64,000 nt of DNA from NCBI RefSeq assembly GCF_029227915.1, contig NC_079875.1, positions 15,679,001-15,743,000 on the forward strand. Direction: 5' to 3'. The stretch comes from Hydractinia symbiolongicarpus (taxonomy: Eukaryota; Cnidaria; Hydrozoa; Anthoathecata; Hydractiniidae). Position 1 is the stretch's first letter; each line of letters opens with the position of its first letter. The notes beneath the pieces were generated by a model. It worked only from the letters and a program-made list of their open reading frames with translations, did no database searches and had not been told where the DNA came from. A program made the position numbers and the translations under genes. This document shows positions 1-12,900 of this stretch, in pieces.

Positions 1-400
1 TCCAACTAACTTTCCGTTCTCGGCAGCTTGTCTTACTTCGTCAACAAGTAGTGTTGTTGCAAGATGTGTTGAACGTTTAGCTCTATAGCCAAATTGGGAG
101 TCATTTAGTAATTTCTCATTTTCTAAAAATTCCATTAATTGTGTGTGTACTGCTTTTTCCAATAATTTAGAGAGTATTGGCAACACTGAAATTGGACGAT
201 AATTTTTAGGTTTGTTTGTGTCTCCTGATTTAAAAAGTGGGACGATTTTTGCTTGTTTCCATGTGTTCGGAACTGTACTGGAGCGTAAAGACTGGTTAAT
301 AATGTGATGTAACGGAACAATTAAGTGTTGCGCACAATCTTTAAGCATTCCAGGAGGGAGTTCATCAAGCCCAGTGGATTTCTTTCTCTTACATACATAA
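1..400 (-). mobile_element. LINE reverse transcriptase fragment (CR1/L2-like), cut by window edge
   Basis: Read on the minus strand this translates to the fingers/palm start of a non-LTR reverse transcriptase: a KSTGLDELPPGML block, then NYRPISVLPILSKLLEKAV and QFGYRAKRSTHLA. It is clearly related to the LINE at 59.7-63.2 kb, which has ATGIDNLPPALM, NYRPISILPIASKIFERAV and QFGYRRKRSTDIA in the same order, so both belong to one family. It lies in the intron downstream of TRPM exon 950-1084, in the sense orientation of the gene. The rest of the element is outside the window. The frame is broken in places, so it is probably a dead copy. Confidence 0.85.
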
Positions 401-419
401 TCAGCTAAAAATCCCATTT

Positions 420-900
420 TGAAAGTGAAAAAAAATTCTTTAATTCAACAGAGAAATAATTTGAGCCATGAGTCAATTAGGAAGCAACTAAGAGTTTCAC
501 ACAAGATGCAAATTACCCCAGTGGGGTACTATACTCAAAAATATATATATTTAAAAAAATATATCTTAAAGAAAAAAGGGTGAAAAGGAAATTTAGCAGA
601 ACTGGTGGAATTTAACTTGGCTGATGACAAAAATATCAAATTTAACAGCAATTTAATTTGGCGGATGAAATATTGTTTTAGAAAAAAACATGCAAGTTCA
701 TGTTTTTCTTTTAACAAAAAGGGCACTACGTTTTTTTACAATATCAGTCATAAATTTTATTAAAATAAAAAAATACCAAAATAATTTAATTTTGGCGGAT
801 TTTTGTCAAAGCTGCCAGATCCACCAATTTAACTTTCCCTAAAAAAATTTCTGAGGTATATATTTCAAGAGACCATATATATGCTCACCTAAAAGAAATG
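420..900. repeat. Degenerate inverted/tandem repeat, possible MITE
   Basis: This intronic stretch repeats the motif TTAATTTGGCGGAT (near 652 and 786) and has an approximate inverted pair, AGCAGAACTGGTGGAATTT near 590 against a complementary GGTGGATCTGGCAGC near 815. No ORF is convincing. It looks like a small non-autonomous element, but its ends are not clear. Confidence 0.35.
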
Positions 901-949
901 AGTAAAACTCCCTGAACAAAAACTAAAAATGTTTACATTCCCGCATTAC

Positions 950-3900
950 CTCTAAATAAAGCACCGAAAGTCTTCCATAATCAAGGAACCTGTTAATATC
1001 AAAGCCATTATCAAGAAGAAGCTTCACAAACTCATGCTTGCCTCCAGATAAAGCATCCATCATTATATCTTCTAGGGAAGAGTTCTATGAAAAGAAATAT
1101 AATTTTACCACTCAATGTATCTAAAATGACAGCAGTACCTTATCAAGTGACACTAACAATGAGAAGTAGATTTCTATTACAGTGAACTCCTTATAAGAAA
1201 TGCAAGACTTTAATCAGATTTATATTCAATTCAATGAGAAAAATTCCACTACAACGAGGGTTGTGGCTATATTGACGTGTATGTCAAAGGTTAAGAAAAG
1301 TTGAAATCCTTTTAAAGCTTTCAGAAGTTTATTTAGAACATGGAAATTATCATTGCTAAGAATCTTTATAGTTAAATCTCTGCACATTCTAAATTTTCTC
1401 TCTTTACGTAACTTAATTTAACCTTTTTTTTATTTTTAAATGTTTACAAGTTTACGGAATTCTCGAGCCAAAGCTGCAGTTTTATTGTTCTTTGCCTTTG
1501 CCTGTAAGTGATCAGTTGCAGAGTTATGACCAAGTTATGCTGTTTTGTCTAATGTGCAGGGTTGTAGCTATTTACTATAGGGAAAAGGCTGTTTAGAGAA
1601 CTTATAGGGACAAGTTGACCATGTCTTGCACCTATAGTTTATTGCATCAATGACAGCTCAGAAGTACCTACATTGGTAATAACACTTCTTTAGCAGTCCC
1701 TTTAAGCTTTATAAGAGAAGGTTTCTTTATGTCTTAATAGGAGAGGATGCTGAGCTTTTACCTGCCCAAAGACAATTTGTAAAAATTATTGTTAGTATAA
1801 ATTTTTACATTACTCATGCAATTATGTAATCAAAAATAAATTTCCTAATGCAGAAAAAGTAATTCCATGAACGTTTTTCATGCCATTTTTAAAAAAGATG
1901 TTTTCCACGATTTTTCCCAGACCAAAGAAATTTCAAGATTGGCCTACAAATCAAGATTCTGCTTTAACAGCTTCCTGGCAGACAAGCAACTGCTCGTGAA
2001 TTTTGAGAATTGTCAAGAGTCTAAGCCTGTTGCAAACATGGACAAGTGAATTTGTAGTGTTTATATTGATAAAATATGTATATATTTATTTAAAATTCAC
2101 AAATAGCTAAATATTATTGATAAATATAAGAAAGCAAAAATGCTATAAATTTTAACTGAAAATCCCAAAGATATAACTTTAAATCTAGTAAAAATATACC
2201 TACATGATTTGTTTCAATATTATCTGTAAAAAGGTACTTTTTAGCAATGTCAGCCCGGTTCCAAGACATTGCTAATTCCAATTGTGAAATGATGGAAAGC
2301 ACATTTTTATCTAAAAAACAAAAAAGATTGCCAGCAGGTAACCCATGTGTAATCAACAGATCAACCGATATCAGTTCTTCTCTCGAAAAACTTCTATAAC
2401 ATCTATCTTTTTAATAGGTTACAAACTAGTATCAGTGAACATGCATAAATACTCTATGGTAGATGCCATAGGACCTTCCCTTAGATTAAAATGCGTTTGT
2501 TAGCCATGTACGAACCTGTCTAAACATTTTTACAGAATCTGTTTAAAAAGTACAACAATAATAAGAATCATGCATGACATGCCCTAAACTACTCTAAACA
2601 CGTAGTGGTTGAAATTAGCAGTTTCTGTGCTTGCACAGTTTCCCTGACTCCATAGAATATTAAACACACTAGCACTGCCTATTGGTAACAGTACCATCTG
2701 AAATTAAGAAGGTTATCATGAGTCAATAAGTAAATAAACCATTGTCAGGAGATCATCATTTTTTAGTTCCATAAAATTTTGTTAAGATATAAGTATATAA
2801 ATAATCATTTTTTGTTTGCACCTAGCTTTAAGTTCTAAATGAATTATGTGTTATTTGTTGTCAAATGTGATTTACACCTTGAATTGATGGGACAGGCTAC
2901 GTTGTAAACATGTTTGGATATTTAAAAATTAAAATCAGTGTTTTTTGAACCTTTACCTCAATATGTTTCACAAAGTGTTCAAAAATCTACAAGTCCCTGG
3001 GCATACTGTCAGAGTTGGTTGTCAACATAACGTATTATTTTTTTGAATTTCTGCGCCCGAAGGCGTAAGAAATTCTTTAAAACCGTCGTTTTTTCCTTTC
3101 GAAGCATTTTTTGAGAAAAAAATCGACCCTGGGATTTCACGTTCCTCTGAGAAGATAGTATTGGTATAACGGACTAAAACTAACCCTGTCCCAAATGGTC
3201 AATTGCAACATCACAGATTTAAACTTCGTACCCAAACTCCCTAAGTACTGGGAAGTCATCTAAATGATGTTTCAGGCCAACTTGGTATTTATTTTCGACA
3301 AAATTTGGCACAGTTAACAAAAAAAGTATGCTGAACATGATGGTGACATCAAAATTTTGATTTGTGTCACCTAAATGCTATTTTAGGCCAAAATTGGTCC
3401 AAAAATTAAATCCACTTCCTTTTCGGCCAAATTTGGCACAGTAAACAAATAAAGTATGCTGAAAATGATGATGATACAAAATTTTGATTTTTTGTCACCT
3501 AAATGTCATTTCAGGCCAAAATTTGCCCAAAAATTAAAACTACTTTATTTTTGACAAAAATTGGCACAGTTAATAAGACCATAAACGCTTCAATCGCAGG
3601 ACTTTCAACCATGAATGATAGGCTGTATTTTTTGTTAGCAATTTCTCTTAAAATATGAGTTTATTATGACACGTTTCGTCTTGTTTGCGTTTGTTGTAAG
3701 ATATAATGTCCCTTGTGTGCTTTATCTTCAGAGCTTCATGCACAAAAAACATTTTTGAATGTTTGGCACGATAACACAACGAATTAGCAGGTTGTCATCA
3801 AATGTTTTGGTAGCGAGCGGAAATTCTTAGAGCCCCCCAGGGCTTCTAGTTTATTTTTTTAAACTATCCCTATAATTCTCCATGAAACCTACATTTCGAT

Positions 3901-6900
3901 CCAATTGACACATATGAAACTGAAAGGGGGAACTATCAGGCTGGCATAATTAATAAGTAAGTCAAAAGCAGCTACAGAAACTTATAGGTTCCCGGTAACA
4001 ACTGATAAGAATCATTTATCTGGAAAACGTTTACAATCAATAAATCGATAGAAAAACAATTTACCCAATTCAAATGAATTAGCAATAAGTATAGCATTAA
4101 TACAAATAAAAATGCCAAATACAAAGTTTTGGAAACTAAATCATGAATTTACAAGATATGAAAAGATTAGAACAGTGTAGGGAGAACAGTATATTGAGTT
4201 TTTATGGTGAGATTTTAACCTAAAGAGCTAATAACTTCCGTCCTGAATTGTTCCTGAAAAAGAGAAAAAGTGTTTTGACTAAGGACAAATTTTCTGTGTT
4301 CAAGTAAAGTAGCAAGGAGGTAGTTCTAGCTACACAATGGGTACAATACAACATATCAAGTGCCGCAGTAAAAATATACCGATACAAAACTGGACTAAAT
4401 AAACAGTATTTTTGGTCTTTGAGTAAACAGTCTGTACTAAGACTACTTCAAAATAATGCCATCACATTAAGAAGTGTTTTCTTTTGCCATATAAATGCTT
4501 ATAAACACATAAAAAGATACAACATAAAAATTATAAAAAATTATAAAAAGAAATACCTTCATCGTGGCTATTGACTCTCATCAATGCCAACAAAACAGCT
4601 TCATCGAAATCACCGTCTTTACTAGGATCATATATTGTTATCTAAAAGTAACACATAGTTTTTTTTGACAATACTACAGCCCTTAAAATTAAATTTTTTT
4701 TACGCTGGCAATAAAACTGCCGACGTGAGATACATTTCAACTGATTTGCGCTGGCATTATTTTTTTGTAGTGAAATTTTTCAGCTGGCAAAAACTTTTTT
4801 CATTCACCTTTTATTAGGGCTAGACCTCTCATAAATTTGATGCATTGATCTCCTAAGACAATGACAAATGGGATTGGAGTAAAAGTCTTATTGACATACC
4901 TTCCGAATGGTGAGCTTTGTTAGGTTAATAGTTCACTACCAACTGGCTTTTTATGTTTCGAGATGAACTCATTAGGTTAGGGCATCATTACGTTGTATAT
5001 CGCAGATGTTGCTGGTGACATGCTTTGAAAATGCTTGTCACCAGCGCAGTTTAACATGAAGCAAAACCGTACAGGAGACTCAATTGTTAGAGTTTTCGCA
5101 GAACATCTCTCCTCACAAAACCGAGGGCAGGGCTGACTTATTTCCTGCTGTGTTGTGTGGGAGAAAGAACTTCTGGACTTTTTTTTAATGCGATATACAA
5201 TTTTTTAGATTATTATTACGAATTGAATGGCATCACAATATTCTGTAGCCTGACTGATTTTAGTTAGTGATAATGGCCTAACTTATTGAAACTCGAATGT
5301 AATTATTTTGTAGTCGCAATGAGTGGGAGTAGCTCAAACAAAATTATTGTTATTTAAAAATTTCACAAAAAAAATACGTCGGCAAAAAAATTGCTGACGC
5401 AACTACGGTATCTTTGTATTTTACGTCAGCAATTACGATGCTAATTTTAAGGGCTGTACTATTTGTTAATAATTCATATTTTATCTGCAAAAGCGTATTG
5501 GTTAAAAAACCATTTTTAGTGCTAAAAAGATGTTATAAAGAGATAAAATAGTGAAGTCAGAATGTACATTTTAAAACCCTCTATTCCTGAGTAGCTGCAA
5601 CTGTAGAGAAGAAGCAGTAGGCAAGAATCGGTAAAATAATTGATTGATGATCAGTTTGGCTGTTTTGTTAGTCATAAAATATTTCATTTTTGTTAGGAGG
5701 TTTACCCCCTATGTCACTTTCTTTATAGAACTTTGATTCTGTTCCATTATGTTCATTATACTGTTTAACAATAAACCTAGATACTTGTAGGTCTTGATAT
5801 TGTTAAAACTGATTGATTGGATTATCATCTAATTTACAAAGTCTTTTGGCAGTACCAAATACCATAATAATAAATTTATTCGCTTCTCGCCAGTGTGCGA
5901 AAGCCTCAAAATTGCGAGCTAATTGATTCTGCATGACGTTGATGTTCTTGAGGGAGCAGTAATTAACTGTATCATCAGCGTACTCTACCATTTGCCAGAA
6001 CATTGACGTAATTGTTAAAATCCTGGAAAAAATTAGTGGTCTTCGGATTGATTTTTGTCAAATACTACAGTAGATAGGATTTTCGGATGATAAGATACCC
6101 TTATAACGCATTTGTTGTTTTGAGCGAATAAATAACTACAAATCATTACTGCTCGATGTTGGTGATTCCATAGTTTGGTAGTTTGTCAACAATGGTCACA
6201 TGACTGATGGTGTCAGACATCTTGCTAGGTCTACAATCTGTTAGCTGACCTGTATTCATAGCCCTTCTGATGTGATCCACCAAGTATGCTGTTCCAAGCT
6301 TGGTCAACTTATTTTTCAAAATCTGAATTAATAGCTGGATATTAAATTATTGGACTTAAGATGATGAGCCATAATTTGAGTATGTACACATTTCCTGATG
6401 ACTTTAAATATTACCTGTAAAATAGTTATCAAAAGAATTTCTAGCATTGTTCCTTTTTTTAAGCGATCTGTTTGTGTCGTGCGTTAATAGTTTTGCCATG
6501 ACATATGCAACATTTTCAAGAAAGCATGGGGGTATGTTGCAGCACATTTTATGTTTGAGTTCTTTGGATGACTTAGGATCTTGGTTTCAGTGATTGTTGG
6601 AGTAAGCTGTCAGTGTTTGTTTGTATCACCATGTGAAGTTTGTTAATGGGAACACTTTATGCTTTAAGTAACTCACAATGTTTGTAAAATATTTATAGAA
6701 ATCTTCAAATATGGTCTTTCATGACTAAAAGGTTTACCGTCAATAATCAACATAGTTGGCTGATTCCTAGGTCTAGGGTTCATCAGCAAAACCTCCTTCA
6801 CTGTTTTCCAGAACTGGTTGGGGCTATATTTTTTATATTTTTGGGGATATATTTTTTTTTATTAATAAACAAATCCCTCAGTTCACCATACTTTCCCTAT

Positions 6901-9900
6901 AATCCATGAATATTTTGAAACATTGTTTTGATGTTCTCAAACAAGAATTTTTCAAACAATTTTTGTGACAAACAATAACTTTTCACAGTATAAATATCTT
7001 GGGAGTTAAGGTTAATACTAATTCCACCACGTTCCATCAATAAAGTTGATTTAACCACGAAATTGCAATAAGAAATAACAAAGATAGCACTCCCCTATCT
7101 CAAATATAAATGTACAATGGGCAATCCCCTGTAGAATTTTCCACAACAACTAGTGCCAATATTAACTTATAATCTTATAACATCCTTTAAGCACTGAAGA
7201 TGGTTTCTAAAAGCTGAAATTTTAAAAATATTTTAAACAAATAAGTATAGTCTTTTAAATTGAAATATGGCATTTTATATACCAACTTAATGCATCTCTA
7301 CATCAAAGTAGTATTGGTAATCTAAAGTATATAATTTTTAAATCTGCTTATATCAGCCTTTTAATTTTTATTTAGTAAACTTACAAAAATCAGTACATAC
7401 GTATTCCTTTTTATCCATACAAAGTTTGACATTATGAAATATGCTGAGCTGTTGAGCAACAGTCATGCCTGGCATACGAAGCATAATATTTTTTCTTAAA
7501 CGCAATTCGTCTTTAGCTCCAGCATCTGTATGGGCATTTCCTTCACTCAAGTCCAGTGTGTATGCGTACGACAAGATATCTGCTGCACGACCACTGCCCT
7601 TTACAACAACAACCGGCATGATTAAGTTGTCCGAATTATCTTTTACTGGATTATCTGAACACGAATTTAAACTTGATAGGACTTGTTTAATTGTATTTGG
7701 ACCACCTTCAATGACAATTTGAATAGCAGGCGCAACTAAAAATTAAAAGAAAGTTGTAGATGCCAAGTGAGCCTACGTGTTGAAGGCCAAAGATGTGGAA
7801 TACTGACACACACATTATTAAATAAGTTATAAATGTTTTCTAGTTCAGAAGTAGAATAGTCTCTTCTTGCATATAAGCTTTGGGAGTTAATCTATTTCAA
7901 CATTTCAGTTTTACAACTGCGTACACTAAACTTAATGATTACAGACTAGTTTCACAGAAGTAAAAAAGGTTAGTTGAAGAAGGTATTTTGACTCCTATTT
8001 AGTACAAAAATATTGATATTGTCAGACAAGTAAGTTTTCATTAGCCACCACAAGTTATTTTAATCGATTTTTATCAAACTGGTTTGTTAGCATTGTCAGT
8101 TTCATGTTTTCGCTGTTTACCACCTTAATGTAAAATTGATGGCTAGAATTGATACTCCCTATACCTTCTTCTTTTATAAGGTACATAAAATTTGGAAAGG
8201 AAGAAAGGCTCATCCTACAGTAATTTATTAAGCTTATACACAGGATAAAATGTTATGCATAGTTAAGGCTTAATATATACAACATACAAAAAATTCGAAA
8301 ATGGTTCCATGTAATTTCTACTAAGTACTTTTACCCACACAGTTCAGAAGTTTCTTCTACTGTTTCCAGCTGACTCAAGAAAGAAAGTTTTTGAGGAACA
8401 CTAACTAGATTAGCATAAGGTTTTAAGGCAAGTGTTAGTTGTGTGCCAATTACAGAAATACTGGAAAAAGATTCTTGGTCTAGCAAAAGTACCTGGCAAA
8501 AATTTTATAACAAGAAAAATTATTGCAGAAGGCCATATTTTTCAAGAAATGGTATATAAATAAACCTGGGGTGCTTTAAACAGAGGAACAGAGGACTGGT
8601 CTTCAATCAGTTAAGCAAGACAGGATGGAGAATGCTATATCATGTGACCTGAATCATCATCACCAATCGCTTCAAAACAATAATTTATTTATTTCTGATG
8701 ATAATTTAAACATGTCCTTGTTTAATTTTACAACACAAGCCATCCAACAACTGCAATGTTTTCATTGCGTTTGAAAAGAAATTCTTTTCCTACAGTTGAT
8801 CGAAAAATTTGCTATTGTCAGAAGACATGGTTTCTACATAAACATGTATTTTATTTTTATCCAAATGCCAATGTTTTTGTGACTTAAAAGACTTAGATCT
8901 ATTTTGGCTATAGTCTACTTTCAACTTCTATGTTTTTATCCGGGTAACAGGTATTAAATGGTTTTTAAACCATTTATCCCAGCTCCATGTGGAAAAACAC
9001 CAATCTTGGTTGTTTGCATGGATCTCACTATCTTCAGTCATGACATCACAGCCTTGATTACTATTTTCCCATTATAAGTTATTAATACTGCCCTCCCACC
9101 CACTATCTATTTTCCAAAGCAAGGTAATAACTATGCACAGTTTTTTAGCTGAGGTTCCTTTTACAATAGATGATGAAGATATATATTGTATATTATTATT
9201 GTTGTACATATTTTTTTGTTCAATTTGGTAGAAGATAAACAGCATTCTCACACAGCTTATTTACTTATTTGAATGTCTGTTCATAATAATAAAAAAACGC
9301 AAGAATTGATGCAGTTCCTGATGCCCCATTTGGTCTGAGCTCTACATTTGTTTGGTCAGACACGATTAAAAACGCAGTATTAGATCTTACTTTGTTTTTT
9401 ATTTACAAAATTGGAATAAAATTGCAACAGCTTTGAGCCCTTTTGAAACTCATGAACTTCAGAACAACTCAAACTTTGTACTCACAGTGTTTATCAATCT
9501 TTCTTGTATCAACTCCACCATCTGGAACAGGAATCTTTTTAAGAGCTGTAAAAACAAAATATATTCTCATTACTTTTCATCTATGACCCTAAACACAAAT
9601 TCAGATACTGAATGATCATTCAAAAGCATCAAATAAGCGTGTATAGGCCCCAAATGTTTATTCACAAAATTTGATTGCAAACCGACGTATAGATACCAAG
9701 TTATGGGGTCGTCAGCAAAAGATTGAGAGGCCTGGGACCAGCAAGAAAGTGTGATTTTGGTAAAGAAAATTATAATATCTATGCATTAATAAAGTTTAAA
9801 AGCACATCCCTAACAGGTCTTAAATTACTGATGACAGAAAATGTCAAAATTGGCTATTACTTAAATATGACGTCATAATTTATGCAGCATAATAAAATCT

Positions 9901-12900
9901 GAAATTCTTTAAAAGTACATTTAAAAACACTTGTTAAACAACTTTTTAAGCTCTTTAATATAAGTCCAACATTATTTTATACCTTGGGTTCCCTTTAAAG
10001 AACCTAAATTTTATAGATGACTTCAAATGTTTAAGAAAGTTTACAGCATTTTATATTGGTATATAAAGAGTTAACATCATTTGTTTATCTTATTTTTGTT
10101 TTATTTTAAAGTTGTTTTTTATGTTTGTATCTTTGTTGGGTGTAATAGTATATATTATCAGTGTTTATTTGTTGATCTTTTCAGAAAAAGTGGAATCAGG
10201 CAAATCAGCTATTAACAGAATTTATAGTATTATAAAAACACAGGATCCAAAGCGCCCTTAAATTAATTTTCCTCAATTGCACTTTTTTTGAGTGAAACTA
10301 AGATATGGTATGTTTCGTACCATCAACAAATATCATTAGCTGAAATAAAAACTAGTGTTTATAAAACGTTTTACCAGAGTCAATTTGCCATTTCATTATT
10401 TCTTGCTCCAACTCTGCACGCAATTTTATTTCTTGCCCAAATTCTCGAACCTTTCCGCCATCAACAAGTATGAAATGAGTGTGATTTTTATCCAACAAAG
10501 TGTCTCCTGTTGTAAGTTTGTGACCATCTGGAGGATACTGAACCAGATCGCCACGATCAATTAAGACTTCCCTACCACTAATTACACCCCAAGTGGCCAC
10601 ACCTAACAGCTGGACTTTTCCATAAGGTTCATTTTCCAGTGCCTTACCAACAAATTTCATGACCCCTGTATCTGTGCCACCAGTTATAATCCACGAATGT
10701 GTTTTCGTAGCAATCTATAAAGAAAAACATTTACCAGTAAAGTTATCCCTTTAAAATAACCAAATGATTAAGCTACAGGAAACGTTTACATTATTATGGA
10801 AAATGGATTAGCTAATGCCTTACATGGTAAGTTTGTGCCTTGGGATTATTTTCTATTTTATATCCTATTTTTATCCTTATTAATTCTTGTAATTTTGTAG
10901 TGTTAATATTGATCTATTGTTACTTTGAAAAGAGCATGTAAAGACACCAAATATTGTTTTATAAACATGCCACATTTGCCTGTGTACTGTACTTTTTTAT
11001 ATTACTATATCAGAAGAAAAAAAAAATATGACTCAAAATATCAAGTGTCCAAAGTTTGACTATTTGCAAGTTAATTTTTTCGTTGAACCTTTTCTAATGT
11101 CAATTCATTGCAATGAATTTATATTACCTTGTTCTCTGTAAGAACATATCAATAAAAATATTTATTTACCAGAATGGTCGTGGAAAAGATTTGCAGTACC
11201 ATATCAACAAAAAAGACATAACGCCTCCAAGCATTTTTGCCAGTTTATGCAAGTAGAATTTAATAAAATAGAAAATTTCTGCAATAAAAGAAAATTGAGG
11301 CACTGGTTTTCACATGTTGATGCAAGATGGTTTGGTGCAAATGTGTAAAATAATGGTTAAATGTGCGCAATAAGTAACATTTAGTTATTAGAAATACCTT
11401 CCTTAATCCCCGCTTTAGTTCATCATGCAAATTTTTGTTTATTTGAAAATCAGTTGCACCACCGGTTATCGATACAACTAAATTCGGAACTTGTTGTAAT
11501 TCCCAATCTTTCTTCATCATATTCAGTATCATTAAGGGATCTGTAAAGTCTCCAACCCGAACATACTACAAAAAAATACAAAATGATAATTTTAGGATGT
11601 GACAAAAAGAAGTTGTAATCAGGTAACCTTCAATAACTTTAACAAGAATCATGTTTAAAATACTTTAGCCATTGTTTCACTTTATTCTTGATAACAGAAG
11701 CATGTGAGGTTATTTTTTTATTTCTTATATTCTTTAGGGCAGTAGATAAGATAAATCAGAAAAACGTTAGATTTGATGTTGACACCTAATTTCTGTTTCT
11801 TGTTTCTTCAAATTAAAATATCAATTCAACTTATGAAATAAAGGCACCAAGGCAACCTTCAGGCCCATTTGTGCTTGGTTGACTTATAAATGTATATGAT
11901 GATTTAAAAATCGATATCTATCTTTGCCTGCATAGTTAACTAAGTGCCGTCAATGCAGGACTATAACTGAACAATTTCCGTAACTTACAAGACACAAGCC
12001 GTTATAAAAACTAAAAATGTTAAAAACGTGTGTTTACTGAGACTTTGCTTGATGTTCTGTTTGAACAATCACAAAATGATCAAGGCAAAAAAAATTTGTG
12101 GATTGGTTGGTTTTTTCTGATTACAAAAAAAATATTAAAAACCATATATTTCTTTAATCGTTTGTTGAAAGGATATGATCCTATACATTATTTTGATTAG
12201 TGTTTTAGGCTCTATGCAGTAAATGCAACAGGTTAACAATTTCTGAAAAAAAAAACGTTTTGTATATGAACTGCTGACATCATCAAAATTCCTAAACCTC
12301 AAATTATTTCTGTTGTTCTTCTGCCTAAGTGAAAATTTACAAGAGCTTACCAACTAGTCCTTATAAAAATGCAGTTCCCTGTGAAAAAGGCATACTGGAT
12401 GTGTCTTCATTTTTCGTTGGTGTTGCTCAATCAGTCGTGTTTAATTTGTTGATTTTTTTTATATATTAAGGTAAGACCAATACATATAGACAGGCACCAA
12501 TAGCATTTTTAAAATTATCAAATTCTAACTTTTTTTAACTAGTAAATTAAATAAAAGCAATTGATCAATGGCATAATCACAAGTGTAGTGACAACAAAAG
12601 CATTGCCATAGTTTTTTATGATGGTTTTGTATACAGAACATTTTCTTTAACTCACCTTCGCCCTTACTTGTGTTTGGTTACCTTGAAGTTTTAATTTACC
12701 AAATGCATTAGTCGGAATATGTTCCCTTGAAGACTTTTTTTCTGATACATGTTCATTTTCCACCCAGTTACAGTTTCCACAGAGCCTAAAAAACAACCCT
12801 TGTTACTTGTTAAGCTGATAATACAAAGTTAATTAGTTCCTTTAAATAAGGCTTGCTAACGCTACATTTAAAAGTTATTAAAAGTAACTTCAACTGCATT

